64,000 bases of DNA from positions 100,392,147-100,456,146 of the forward strand of contig CM060697.1 of assembly GCA_030686995.1 (NCBI GenBank). Direction: 5' to 3'. Source of the DNA: Artemisia argyi. Lineage: Eukaryota; Streptophyta; Magnoliopsida; Asterales; Asteraceae. Shown here piece after piece: positions 24,312-36,167 of the stretch. How positions within the stretch are numbered: position 1 is the stretch's first letter; each line of letters begins with the position of its first letter. The notes beneath the pieces were generated by a model. It was given only the letters and a program-made list of their open reading frames with translations, did no database searches and was not told where the DNA came from. A program made the position numbers and the translations under genes.

Positions 24312-27085
24312 GGAGCAAGAGGGAGAAGGATTAATTACCTTGGCCACGACCATTGTCACCTTAGATTAGTTTATGCTTTCCTTTACTTAAAATGTCATTT
24401 ACTGCTTTCTTTTATTTACCATGTCATTTAAATGTTTTAGATGTTGTATTAGACCTTGACAAAGTGTAATAAAACATCATTTACAGTATCATTTCCCTTA
24501 TCTTTCAATTTATGCTTATTGTCATTCAATTTTCATATCAAATGATTAAAAGTGGTTAAATAGTTTCCATATAACACTACATAAGCTATGCCAAGCTTAT
24601 GCAAGCTTTTGGAACCCTAGAAAACAGCTTTTATCATTAAAAACAAAAATACAAAAAAAAAAAAAAACAAGAAAATAGAAAAGAAAATAAAAAAAATATG
24701 TGTTGAGAAGGAAGAAGTTTGGAGCTGGATATATTCTGAATGGTTCTGGTTGTAGTGCTTCTTGGGAAGCTTTAGGATGTGTTCATGGTCTATGATTCTT
24801 AATTCACAGCTGAATTTCAATTTGTAAGCCCTTTTTACAATTTATTGTTTTAGTTATTTACTTGCTTAGATTTCTGTGTTTCTATGTTAATTTGTTGTTA
24901 TTAAGTGTTTTTAAAGTTTAATATAGTATGCTTATGTGTTGAGTTTTAAAGTTGCTTGATATTGCATTTTTCACTGTGAAAATATGATATGAGTGATCCT
25001 AGTGAATTGTTGCTATATATGTTATTTATCTGTTTAATTGTTCTTAATATATGTTGTTATGAATATTGGATTCAGTTATAAGGTATAAATCAGTGTTATG
25101 CTTTGAAATTCCAAAATTCATATTGTTTAAGGGGTGTTTGGTTCAAACTGTGACACTATGTAATTAATGTTAAAATTGAACCAAACTTTTCTCAGTATCT
25201 TTCTTTTGCTTTAAATAGTTTAAATAGACTTTTACTTTTGTAGTTGTAATGAAAAAGTCAACAAATCCTTGTATGGGATTGTGACAGTCCATGAACAAAG
25301 ATTTAGGATGACCTTTTCATCATTTTAGTTTAAAACTAGATTATTTAGTTTATTTTCATCTTATTTAAGCTTAATATAACTTAATAAGTCAGTAGTTTAG
25401 GATCTAAATTCATAATAGTCAACTTTTTAGAATTTCTTAAAAAGTCAATTTTCTTTATACACAGATTTTTGAAATAAAAGTTGATTTAATTGTGACTGTA
25501 ATATTAAGTTTTAGGTTATAAGCTTGTAGGGTTTTATTATTTTGTTGCTCATCTTGGTTAGGGTATTTTTAATTAATTTTTATTTGACTTGTAAACTGCT
25601 TAATTAGTAGCTTATATTTAGCACTTTTTCATAAGAGTGTCCTGTGCACAGTTTTTATAGCATAGTTAATAAGCTTGCACAAGCTTCAATTGTGAGCTTT
25701 AGCTTGTGAGTTTTGTTTTTCTTAGAAGCCCTTCTGGCCAATATGTTATGTGCATGCTTATTTTTTTATTTTGTGCTTATTTAGTGTGCTTATTATGCTT
25801 ATTTTGTTTTCTCAATTCAACTCACTACACTGAGTCATCAGTGTAGTTGAGCACATTTCATAAGCTCCTAAAAAGCTCAATACTTGGACTTAGTTTGCAA
25901 TATTTGGCTTCTTGTGAAGCTTATCCATCAAGCTCAAAGGCTCAAAGCTTGTTGTTCATTTTCCAGCTTATTCTATAAGCCTGCTAGTGGCTTTTGTCTT
26001 GTCCAAATCACTACACACACTGAGTAATCAGTGTATTTGTGGATTTTTCACAAGCCCTTCATAAGCTCACATGTGGGTCCCACAGGGTGAGCTTTGGTTT
26101 TTTTTTGAAAGTCCACAAGCTTGTTTTTAAGTTCCAGGATTCAATTTGTGTTAATAAGCTCAGTTAATAGGGCTGCAACAAGCTTTTTAACTTGTCCATT
26201 TTATGGTTTGCTGAACTCTCAATAAACTCACCTTACTTCATAACACTACAATAAGCTGTCTAGTGGGGCCCACACTATGTGGATTGGCTTTTTGAGAAGC
26301 CAATCCACCCAACTCCATGGCCTTGCTTATTATTTCCATGTTCAAGCTTACTTGATAAGCTTGATCCAGGTTTATTGTTTGTCCAATGTATGCCAGAGTA
26401 TGTTGGTATACACTCAGTCACTTGATCACTTTTTCCCAAGCTCCTCAAAAGCTCACCTGTGGACCCCACAGGTTGAGCTTGAGCTTTTTGAAGACCTTAC
26501 CAGACCCACTTGCTACTACAAAGCTTATCTTGGCTGTTTGAGCTTATTCTATAGGTTTAAATTAACCATGTAGTTGACTGCAAGTGGTGTTTGGATTGCA
26601 ATATAACTGAATTTGCTTATTTGCTTATAATGAGCTTATTTGTGATTATCAGTGAACTTGCTTGTTCATATATGTCTATAATTCTTGTACAAACATATTT
26701 TTACACCTTGTTTACACTGTAGAGCTTTTCCAAGCTTATTCCAAGCCTTAAACTTCACTGTAAGCTTAAATGCTTAACTGAATAAGTTTTAAGCCCACGA
26801 ATAAGTTTATTTCTTTTCTTTTTCTCTTTTCTTTGGCTTCTTTTATGTTTGTTTAACTTATTTTTATATTTCTCTTTTCTTTTGTTCCAGCTTGTAGCTT
26901 ATTTAAAGCTTTTTGAAAGCTCAAAAACCACACAGTCAAGCATAAGCTTGACTGAGTGATTCATAAGCTCTCAAATCAGCTTATTTGTGTTTTGTAAAAG
27001 TTTTCTTTTTAAAAGTTGCTTATAAATAGTTTTTAAGTGTTTCTGTAAAAGAAAAAATAAAAAAATAAAAAAGTTAAAAAAAATT

Positions 27086-27176
27086 GGGTGTGGGTGGGAT
27101 TCGAACTCAGGACCAAAGGATAGTATGCATGCATTATATCCCACACCCCTTCCAACTGCTCTGGGGCACCAGTTCC
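27086..27176 (-). repeat. tRNA-like / SINE-like sequence
   Basis: On the minus strand, AGAGCAGTTGGAAGG resembles a pol III A box and GAGTTCGAATCCCACCC a B box, about 45 bp apart, between GGTGCCCC and a CCCACACC-type end. This resembles a tRNA-derived SINE head. No intact tRNA fold was verified. Confidence 0.4.
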
Positions 27177-28742
27177 GTTGGAAGGGGTTTACTATACTTA
27201 TTTATAGAGGTCTTGGTTCCTTATAGCTTATTCCATACGATAAGCTTATTTCACAGCTTATAAATAAGCTTTTGTTCAATCTTATATTTTTCCTACATTT
27301 CTGCCACTGTTTATTAGTTGTATAAAATTTTTCAGATTTTTAGAAAATAGTTTAGTATTTATTATAATTAAAAGTAGTTAAATTAGGTAATTAATAATAA
27401 TTAGTATTTAATTATTAAATTAGCTTATTAATTAGTTTTTAGGAAATTTTATATTTTTATAAAGTTTATATTACTTTAATATAGTTGTATAAAAAGTTTT
27501 ATAATTTTTACTGTTCATATAGTATTTTTAATAATTAATATAGTTTAAATTTCTTTTAGTAAATAATAAGTATTTAATTTTTAAATCTGCTTATTTATAA
27601 TTTTTATAAACTTTATATATTTTTTATGTATTCCTGAGATACTTAGGAAGTTTTATAAAAAGTTTTATAATTTTATAAATAAGTTTAGTATGTATAATAA
27701 TTAATTTAGTTTAATTAAGTAGTAATAGTTTTTAATTAAGTTTTCTTATTTTTTTGTATATAAAATATAGTTTTTATATTTTTCTTAGCTTCTTATAATT
27801 AGTTTAGAATTATGTAAAAAGTTTTAGATTTTTGTTTGCTTATTTAGTATTTATAATAATTAAATAATAGTATTAGTAATTAGATAAATAGTAAATAGTT
27901 AATAATAAATAAAATACTTGTATAATAAATATATTTTTAGTTTCAAAATTTCTTTTATAGTATTTTAAACTTTTCTAAGTTTTAATTTTATTTTTCTAAG
28001 TAATATTTAGATTTTCTTATTTTTAGGTAATTATTAAATAGTAAGTAATAGGTTTTAATTAATAATAATTAAGTACATAGTATAAAAATAAGTTTTAATA
28101 TTCTAATAATTTTCTTATTCTTTTAGGATTCCAAAAATGTAATTTTCACATTTGTGGGACTTATATTGGACGGTATTCACTTTTTATTTTGTACGTAGAC
28201 GTTTATTTAAACGTTTATGTACGCGTTTTAGGTTTTTAGATTTTCTTATCTTTTAATTAAAGTTTGTAAATGTAAAGTAAATATTTTAAGTTTATTTAAT
28301 TTGCATTTAAGCCCCTAAGGCATGCAAATACATACTGTAGTTATATTTGTTGTTTTGTTTTGTACGTTTACGTTTATTTGAACCTAAACGTACGTTTGTA
28401 AATTCTTTTACATTTTAGGGTTTCTGATTGCACGTTTTTACATGACATAGCTGTGACAAGAGCTATTTACTATTCACATTCCTAGTGTTAGTCAGTCAGA
28501 TTCCTGTTTTTATATTTAACTTCACCAGATCACAGATTCGTTGTATTACAGATTTCACACCTCGCTGGGACATAACGACCCGGGGATGTACTTTTCTGTA
28601 CTCACGTACTTTTTCTGTACCTAGGAACATTCCATACTCCCTGGATTTAATTGCATTTCCTCCCGGCCTGTTTGACTTTTAGTATTGACCATTCACAAGC
28701 GGTTGAGAAATAAAGTTAGGTGGTTCGGGAGGAATCAGGGAC

Positions 28743-28922
28743 ATGTCCCCGCTAAAAGTTTCGTTTGTCGTCTATCCATACTTTTGGCGGGGACATGTCC
28801 CCGCCAAAAGTTTTGGTCAATCGCCAAAAGTTTGGGGGGGGGGGGGGGGTAAAGTAAATGCAACGAGGGAATTACTAAAATTTTCGCGAAAACTTTTAGC
28901 GGGGACATGTCCCCGCCAAAAA
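28743..28922. repeat. CACTA-type subterminal palindromic repeats
   Basis: Copies of the palindrome built around GGCGGGGACATGTCCCCGCC, with TTTT/AAAA outside, lie at about 28,780-28,811 and 28,888-28,921. A half copy at 28,743 is the partner of the half at 22,981-22,996. A run of 16 G (28834-28849) lies between them. Arrays of short palindromic motifs near the ends are typical of CACTA elements, where they bind the accessory protein. Confidence 0.65.
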
Positions 28923-29086
28923 GAGTTTACACAAAAATTAACATTTTATCATTTTTATTAATTTAATTAACAAATTTTAATTACTAATAAAATAAAGTTT
29001 TAAAGCACTAAAAAAAAAGACTTTTACATCATTTTTAAGTTTTGAAACCCGGATCGACCCGACCGGGTTAACCGGTTCGACCAAAT
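28923..29086. other. AT-rich spacer
   Basis: AT-rich sequence followed by CCCGGATCGACCCGACCGGG, leading into the second 41-bp array. No gene is seen. Confidence 0.4.
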
Positions 29087-30435
29087 GAGTCGAGATGATA
29101 CGGTTATACACGAGAAGTTAAACGAATGATTCGAGATGATACGGTTATACACGAGATGTTAAACGAATGAGTCGAGATGATATGGTTATACACGATATGT
29201 TAAACGAATGAGTCGAGATGATATGGTTATGCACGAGATGATATGGTTATACACGAGATGTTAAACGAATGAGTCGAGATGATATGGTTATACACGATAT
29301 GTTAAACGAATGAGTCGAGATGATAGGGTTATACACGATATGTTAAACGAATGAGTCGAGATGATATGGTTATACATGAGATGTTAAACGAATGAGTCGA
29401 GATGATATGGTTATATACGAGATGTTAAACGAATGAGTCGAGATGATATGGTTATACATGAGATGTTAAACGAATGAGTCGAGATGATATAGTTATACAC
29501 GAGATGTTAAACGAATGAGTCGAGATGATAGGGTTATACACGAGATGTTAAACGAATGATTCGAGATGGTACGGTTATACACGAGATGTTAAACGAATGA
29601 TTCGAGATGATACCACGAGATGTTAAACGAATGAGTCGAGATGATACGGTTATACACGAGATGTTAAACGAATGAGTCAAGATGATATGGTTATGCACGA
29701 GATGTTAAGCGAATGAGTCGAGATGATACGGTTATGCATGAGATGTTAAACGAATGAGTCGAGATGATACGGTTATACACGAGATGTTAAACGAATGAGT
29801 CGAGATGATACGGTTATACACGAGATGTTAAACGAATGAGTCGAGATGATACGGTTATACACGAAATGTTAAACGAATGATTCGACATGATACGGTTATA
29901 CACGAGATGTTAAAAAAATGAGTCGAGATGAGATGGTTATACACGAGATGTTAAACGAATGAGTCGAGATGATATGGTTATACACGAGATGTTAAACGAA
30001 TGAGTTGAGATGATATGGTTATACACGATATGTTAAACGAATGAGTCGAGATGATATGGTTATCCATGAGATGTTAAACGAATGAGTCGAGATGATATGG
30101 TTATGCACGAGATGTTAAACGAATGAGTTGAGATGATAGGGTTATACACGAGATGTTAAATGAATGATTCGAGATGATAGGGTTATACACGAGATGTTAA
30201 ACGAATGAGTCGAGATGATACGGTTATACACGAGATGTTAAACGAATGAGTCGAGATGATATGGTTATCCACGAGATGTTAAACGAATGAGTCGAGATGA
30301 TAGGGTTATGCACGAGATGTTAAACGAATGAGTCGAGATGATACGGTTATACACGAGATGTTAAACGAATGAGTCGAGATGATACGGTTATACACGAGAT
30401 GTTAAACGAATGAGTCGAGATGATGTGGTATTACA
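29087..30435. repeat. Second 41-bp minisatellite array (about 33 units)
   Basis: Units begin 41 bp apart (29761 and 29802). The unit contains GATGTTAAACGAATGAGTCG and GATGATACGGTTATACAC. It shares the length, orientation and most of the core (GATGTTAAACG.ATGAG..GAGATGATA) with the array at 2216-7325 but differs in the last quarter, so the two are related families. Variation is lower than in the first array. It ends just upstream of a CT-rich leader and the GRF zinc-finger frame. Confidence 0.95.
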
Positions 30436-30696
30436 CGATATAAACCTACCTAACAACTTATCCTCACATATAAACTCACACACACACTCATCTAACCCAT
30501 ATCATCTCACACACATACTCATCTCACTACATATATATCTCTCTCTCTAGTAGTTTCCGTTTTCCGGCGACACCAGCAGTTTCCGGCCGCCAGAATCTTT
30601 TTCTGGCCACCACCTTTTATCAACTCAACTTGTAGATCGGGCCACCCCGATCACGATTCTACCACACACAACTACAAACACACACTGTCAACCAGA
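30436..30696 (+). promoter_or_regulatory. CT-rich leader upstream of the GRF zinc-finger frame
   Basis: CACACACACTCATC and ATATATATCTCTCTCTCTAG blocks, then GTTTCCGTTTTCCGGCG. CT repeats like these are common around plant transcription starts. No clear TATA box was chosen. Confidence 0.35.
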
Positions 30697-31103
30697 ATGC
30701 AGCGATATAATCCTTTTATGTGTACTTGTGGTGTAGGAAATATAAAAAAAGAACGTCACATTAAAAAGGTACATTTGGATGGGAGTATTATGCATGTCCT
30801 CTTTCGAAGCCAAGAGAGAAAGGCAATGGATGTGGATATTTTATGTGGAAGACTGAATTTGATGAACAATTACGAGTAATATACTCTGCTTCAATATCTC
30901 ATGGTTCTGGGTGCACAAACTGCCATGAAAAAGATCTTAGGATAAATATGCTGGAGGCACAAAAACAGTTGTTAGAGACAAAATTCAGGTTGCTCGAGGC
31001 AAGACTTGCAATGGCAACGAATCCCGACAACAATGACCACGCATGTCAATCGGATGCAATACTCCGTGACCTGTTAGGTGACATGGAAAATCTTCGTATG
31101 TAA
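30697..31103 (+). pseudogene. GRF-type zinc finger protein with a frame change
   Basis: The first frame gives MQRYNPFMCTCGVGNIKK. In another frame the sequence continues GWEYYACPLSKPREKGNGCG, then YFMWKTEFDEQ, which completes the GRF zinc finger (CxCG, about 25 residues, CP, about 12 residues, C). The C-terminal part (NMLEAQKQLLETKFRLLEAR) is a predicted coiled coil ending GDMENLRM with a TAA stop after 31,100. One frame change lies between about 30,740 and 30,785. GRF fingers bind single-stranded nucleic acid. Proteins of this shape are common as unnamed plant genes and as transposon cargo, and this one lies inside the sequence that later received the gypsy element. Confidence 0.65.
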
Positions 31104-31106
31104 TGC

Positions 31107-31137
<31 letters not shown>

Positions 31138-32522
31138 TGATGAGGCGAAAAATGAACCACTTTTAGGGGGTCATTTAAGCCCGGAATTGAATTTATTTGA
31201 TCAAATATTGCCCTAAATCGTTCCTTTTGTGATTTTAGGTACTTTGGGAGTGAAATCTGGAAAAGGAAGCAATTCGGACGTTTTTGGAGCATAAAAGTGA
31301 AGAAAACGCCAAAGACTTAATTTTCCAAGCTGGGAACAGTGTGTGACTGCGTCAAGAGCATTATCCTGACGGCGACAATAGTAAATTTCATGACGGCCCA
31401 GTACTGAAATGAAGGCGTCACAAGGAAGAGCGTCAAGAGTTAAATGTGTGACGGCCTGGAAAAATTTAATACATGACGGCGTCAGATGTAGATCAAGGCA
31501 GTCCGAGGATTCTTTTGGCGGCGAGATGACGGCGTCACAAGATTGTTCTTGACGCCGTCAGCCTCAATTTTCTATATATAGTTTTCTAATTTTCATTCAT
31601 TAAAAAAGAACAAGTTTGGAGAAACCCTAAGGCCGAACCATATACGAATTTTACAGGTTTTTCAAGGGTAATTGAGATAAGTGTTCTTTTAATTCAATCA
31701 ATATGTCTATGTGTTGGTTGTCTATATCTTGTGCTTGTCTTGATTCCACCATGCTAGGCTAGATTTATCTTGTGTTTGCTTAGATCTAATGAAACCTAGA
31801 TGTTGATTATGTGTTGATTACTTGTTTATGGTTGTATTGGATGAATGATTTCAATGTTAGGCTTAAGAAAACTGGCAGATCTCTAAATTGTAGCATGCTT
31901 GAACGTCTTAGAAACATGAACCGATGTGTACTAGGTTTTATTGGTTGTATTTAATGCATGAGTAAATTATAATGATCCCATGTTAGGAGCTTCTTAGCCG
32001 GCTCGACATAGGAGCGAAGTAGGCACTCATAGGATTGGGGAGTTAAGTACGCCACCCCATGAATGGTATTAAGGAATACAATCCGTCATCCATGCAACTA
32101 TAACAAGTAATTAACGTGTAAAAGATATCTATGGAGTAGTGAAATCTAAGTAAACACATTTCTCCACTTATTGCTCACAACTTTAGTTTAATTTAGTTTT
32201 ATTTTCATTTCTAGTATTTTATTTTGATTGCATCTTTAGTATTGGGTTAGTTGACTAGCAACTAATTCCGCCCATATCCTTCAAAACCCGAGATTTTTAC
32301 TTGCTTTCTAAAAAATATAAAAATACAAAAATAATCATCCTTCATCTCTAGAACTAGTATTTTGGTTTTCTAATCCTAGCGACACTATTCCTGGCTGAAC
32401 GATCAATCCCCCGGTACTTGTCACTATACTATACTACAACGATCAGGTACACTGCCTGGTGGGGGTTGTAAGCTTCTCAAGATCCCTTGAGAGGTAAAGC
32501 CTGGTGCAATTCTCACGCATCA
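31138..32522 (+). repeat. 5' LTR (1385 bp)
   Basis: It starts TGATGAGGCG and ends CACGCATCA, homologous to the solo LTR at 9300-10693. A TATA-like CTATATATAG lies at 31572-31581. Fewer intact TGACG-N-CGTCA sites remain (three) than in the solo LTR. Confidence 0.93.
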
Positions 32523-32528
32523 AGTTTT

Positions 32529-32546
32529 TGGCGTCGTTGCCGGGGA
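32529..32546 (+). other. Primer binding site (tRNA-Asp type)
   Basis: TGGCGTCGTTGCCGGGGA follows the 5' LTR by six bases. It matches the complement of the plant tRNA-Asp 3' end (TGGCGCCGTTGCCGGGGA) with one mismatch. This primer is characteristic of Athila/Tat gypsy lineages. Confidence 0.85.
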
Positions 32547-32691
32547 ATAGTTATTGTGTAGGTTAGAATTTCTTTTTATTAGGTCTACTTGCTAGATTCC
32601 TTTCTAGTAAGATTTTATTTTTATTTTTAGGTTTCTTTAGTCTATCTTATTTCTTTGTGTTTTTGTTCGTAACTTTTCACCACCCGACATC

Positions 32692-34929
32692 ATGGACGAT
32701 GGGAACATCTTTGAACCTGTCATCCCACCACAACAAAACCCACCACTAGAACCTCTTAGGCGCCGAACCTTAGGAGAGTATTCCCGACCTAGCCACCAAG
32801 GCTACCGAAACACCATTGAGCTCACCGGAGCCAATGTGACCCCCTTGCGATCCGACACCATCCGGTTGGTGCAAAGCGGATGTGCATTTCATGGACTTCG
32901 TACCGAAGATCCAAACCAACATCTTAAGGACTTCCTAAAAATCGTAGACTCCATAGACCTAGATGTTGAAACTAGAGAGACAACCCGATTATGCCTATTC
33001 CAATTCTCTCTACGGGATCAAGCTAGTCAATGGCTTGAGCGTTTACCCGCGGGATCCATCATCACATGGGATGATCTCACCACTCGTTTCCTTGCTCAAT
33101 TTTTCCCACCGGGGAGAACTACTAAGCTTAGAAATGACATCTTGATGTTCCAACAACGTCAAAATGAATCTCTTTATGAAGCATGGACTCGTTTCAAGTA
33201 CTTACTCCAAAAAGTCCCTCATCATGGCATAGATCTTTGGCTCCAAGTCCAAATCTTTTATGACCATATCGATCTCTCCACGAGGCGAGCCATTGACCAA
33301 TCGGACGGTGGTAAGCTACGTGATCTAAGTGCGGAACAATCATGGGAACTCATAGAAGATCTTGCTATCTATGACAACGAAAGTTAGAATGATCCCCGCG
33401 ATTTGAACAAAACGGTCAAGGCAATATCTTTGCCTTCGAACAACTCTAGCACTCCCGACCGTAGGATCATGGAACTTGAGGACCAATTCAAGTTTCTCAT
33501 GAAATCCTACGAAGCTCCTAAGCCTTCAAGCCAAGTGAACAAAATCACTTCTTCATGCGAATTATGTAGTGGTCCCCATGACACTCGTGATTGTGTGGAA
33601 CTCCCCGGAACTGCTTTTGCGGACTACGCATCCTCGCGTACCGACGAAGCAGGAGATAAGTAGTACACTTTCAAGCCCGAGCCAAACCCTTATGGTGATT
33701 CATACAACCCCTCTTGGAAAAATCACCCAAACCTTAGGTGGAAACAAAATCAACCCAACTCTTCCAATCCGCCTAATCGTTACCAACCAAACGGTCCACC
33801 CTCCAACCGTACTTTCAACAACAATCCTTCTAACAACTATGGTAGTACCAACAATCTTGAAGGGTTGATATCTAAATTCATGGCATCTCAAGAAGCTCGC
33901 ATAGCTAGGTTTGAAACTGAATTCAACCAACAACAAACGGAGATGACCAACAAGATAGGCAACTTGTTGAAAGCCCTCAACAACCAAGCGTTAACTACAC
34001 CTAGGAAGGACACTAGGGACACCAATAACGGAATCCAAGTTAAGGACCCCTCATCATCTAAACACGTCCACTTTGTCAATGTTGTCACCATTAAGCCAAT
34101 AGATGAGGAGATAGAAGAAAGTGACAAGGATGAAGTTGGAGTAGAAACCGAAACTAGGGATGAAAATAGGGAAGTTGAGGTTAATAAGGAAATGGGGTTA
34201 GAGGAAGTAGAAACTATAGAGACGTATTTTGATAAGTTGCCCACCAAGGAAGAACGGGAATACCATAAGGATTTATTCGATAGTCCTGAGAGACCATATA
34301 TCCTTGGCACACCCCTTATCAAAATGGGAGACCCTTCTAACATTAACATACCATGCAACATCGGGCATATGCATATATGGAAAGCTTACATCGATCCTAG
34401 ATCTCCTGTTAACATCATGACTAGGACTTATTACAATTGGGTGATGAAGAAACAACTTGATTTTAGGATGATGCCCAATAAGAATCTGATAAGTAATTTT
34501 GTAGGAAGAGTGAAGGGATTGCATGTGATTATAGGCAATCTCACCTATGAGATCGATTTTATGATAGTAGAAGACACTCGTCCGGTGATAGATGCTTGCC
34601 TAAGCCAAATAATATTTGGAAAACCATTTGTTGTGGCCACTAGGATGAGTTATGATCCGACTTTAGGGATAGTTAGATTCAAGGAAGAGAATGATGAGAT
34701 TGCCTACCAAATGCCTTACAAAATTGAGCAATACCACCTTCTCTCTAATTTCGAAAAGGAACACAAGCAAGCGGCTTATTATAGGAATGATGAGGATAGA
34801 CGTAGAGGAGTAGAGTATGTGAAAAATAGGATGCTTGGTTTCTACAAAGAATGCTTGCAACTAGGTCCGGAGTACAAAACTGGTTTAGAAGACGACCTAG
34901 AGAGTGAAACCAATGATGAGGTCACATAG
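32692..34929 (+). pseudogene. Gypsy gag / protease-like polyprotein with two in-frame stops
   Basis: One frame of 746 codons is interrupted by TAG at 33385 and 33661. The N-terminal part (GEYSRPSHQGYRNTIELT; FHGLRTEDPNQHLKDFL; LTTRFLAQFFPPGRT) is a retrotransposon gag domain. A zinc knuckle follows (CELCSGPHDTRDC, about 33,560-33,600). A coiled-coil segment lies near 33,870-33,990. The region near 34,380-34,640 resembles a retropepsin but has AYIDPRSPVNIM where a protease would carry D-(S/T/L)-G, so the catalytic Gly is missing; IIFGKPF matches the later I(I/L)GRPF block. The wording resembles proteins annotated as MAK10-like in Anthemideae, although it is retroelement-derived. Both stops fall where related copies have Trp, as after G-to-A changes. 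Confidence 0.88.
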
Positions 34930-36032
34930 TAACCCATGACCTTGAGTCTAGCTACAAGACTCGTAAATAAAGAAAAGCGCTTCTTGGGAGGCAACCCATG
35001 CTTTGTGTGATTTTTATTTTGTTTGTTTGTTATTTGTTTCCGTATGCATGCTTTCTTTCTATTGTTGGTAGATCATGTTTCTAAACTAAATAGTGGAAAT
35101 ACTTTACTTTGTTGTTTTGGCCTAGTCTTAACTCCACATAAAGGTATTTTTGCAAAAGATAAATGTAAGGGAAAACCCCAAATATGTTTTCAAGAAACAA
35201 ACCGATCATGATTCTCCACAATATTAAATGAACATGTATATTCGTATTTGTTAGAGTCAAATGCTTGTATTGAGTCATAATGAAGTTTTGCAGGATTTTC
35301 CAGGAAGTAGGACCAAGTTTTTCCAGAAATTTTCCGGAAACTTAACATAAGAATTTCTGCAGGTCACTTCTGACGGCGTCACGAGTTTACTCTTGACGGC
35401 GTCACGTGTAAAAATCTAGAAATTTTACCGGTTTTGTTTTTCTAACGGAGTTTTAAAGTTTTTGTTGAATTATTAAGTTTTATAATCTCCAAGAAATCTG
35501 CAAATTTCATTCCACAAGCATTATATCTTACTTTGTTTTCTAGGATTTAGTAACTTATGTAGATTGCCGCCGATTTTATGCGAGGTTGCTTTGTTTGTTT
35601 TCTCAGGATTTACAGGTTATGTATGACAAGAAGATGATTTATATTCTGGAAGGGAAGCTTTGATTGTTCATTTTCTTGGAGGAAGATTTAACCTGGCCAC
35701 CTTATTATCCATACCGAGCGAATCAGGGGAGTATTTGATTTCATTCGTTTTACTTATTTCGCTTTTACATTCTTTACTTGAACATCGGGGACAATGTTCA
35801 TCCTAAGTGTAAGGGGATGGTAAAATGATGATACCTTACAGATATTACTTCGCTTGAGTTTGTTTGTTTAATAGTAGATGTGTAATAAAACTATGAGAAA
35901 TACTTGTTAGTGCAATTTTAGCGCCAAATTTAATTTTTTTTACAACATTTAGGAGTGAAACTTTAGCCATAGCAAGCGTCTCATGGATAGGAGATTGTAT
36001 GATTAGCACAAAACCGTATATTCAGAAAAATT
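34930..36032 (+). other. Non-coding 3' internal region of the gypsy element
   Basis: No reverse transcriptase or integrase is detected. The sequence carries GACAATGTTCATCCTAAGTG near 35,790, a phrase found upstream of the polypurine tract in related plant elements. The tract itself and most of the 3' LTR are deleted before 36,033. Confidence 0.6.
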
Positions 36033-36167
36033 TTCCTAGCTGAACGATCAATCCCCCGGTACTTGTCACTATACTATACTACAACGATCAGGTACACTGC
36101 CTGGTGGGGGTTGTAAGCTTCTCAAGATCCCTTGAGAGGTAAAGCCTGGTGCAATTCCCACGCATCA
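36033..36167 (+). repeat. 3' LTR remnant (last 135 bp)
   Basis: Matches 32388-32522 nearly base for base and ends CGCATCA next to the TTGTT duplication. Confidence 0.9.

Larger units (their letters stand above)
22997..28737 (+). mobile_element. 5.7-kb insertion with 5-bp duplication, probable giant solo LTR
   Basis: The insertion starts TG, ends CA (TGATGAGTT to GGAATCA) and is flanked by GGGAC at 22992-22996 and 28738-28742. Removing it with one GGGAC restores a perfect palindrome in the host CACTA sequence. The first 24 bases form a hairpin (TGATGAGTT/AACTCATCA). No second copy of the start is found inside and there is no gag or pol, which fits a solo LTR. LTRs of 5 kb are known in Ogre-type gypsy elements. 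The orientation is set by a TATAAAA at 24305. The 23.1-23.8 kb part repeats the phrase AGTCCCTGGAAG/AGTCCCTAAAG, and 25.5-27.3 kb is rich in AAGCTT. Confidence 0.72.
31138..36167 (+). mobile_element. Non-autonomous Ty3-gypsy element (Athila/Tat-like), 5.03 kb
   Basis: It is bounded by TTGTT duplications at 31133-31137 and 36168-36172. Parts in order are a full 5' LTR (31138-32522), a tRNA-Asp type primer site, a gag-protease-like frame (32692-34929), about 1.1 kb of non-coding DNA, and only the last 135 bp of the 3' LTR (36033-36167). Reverse transcriptase, RNase H and integrase are absent. The remaining 3' LTR end differs from the 5' LTR end at only a few of 135 positions, indicating recent insertion. 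The two TGACGGCGTCA sites at 35,371 and 35,394 lie in the internal region. Confidence 0.9.

Noticed and set aside
33700..34524. Minus-strand frames across the gypsy gag
   Set aside because: They are complements of the gag frame, which has clear domain wording on the plus strand.
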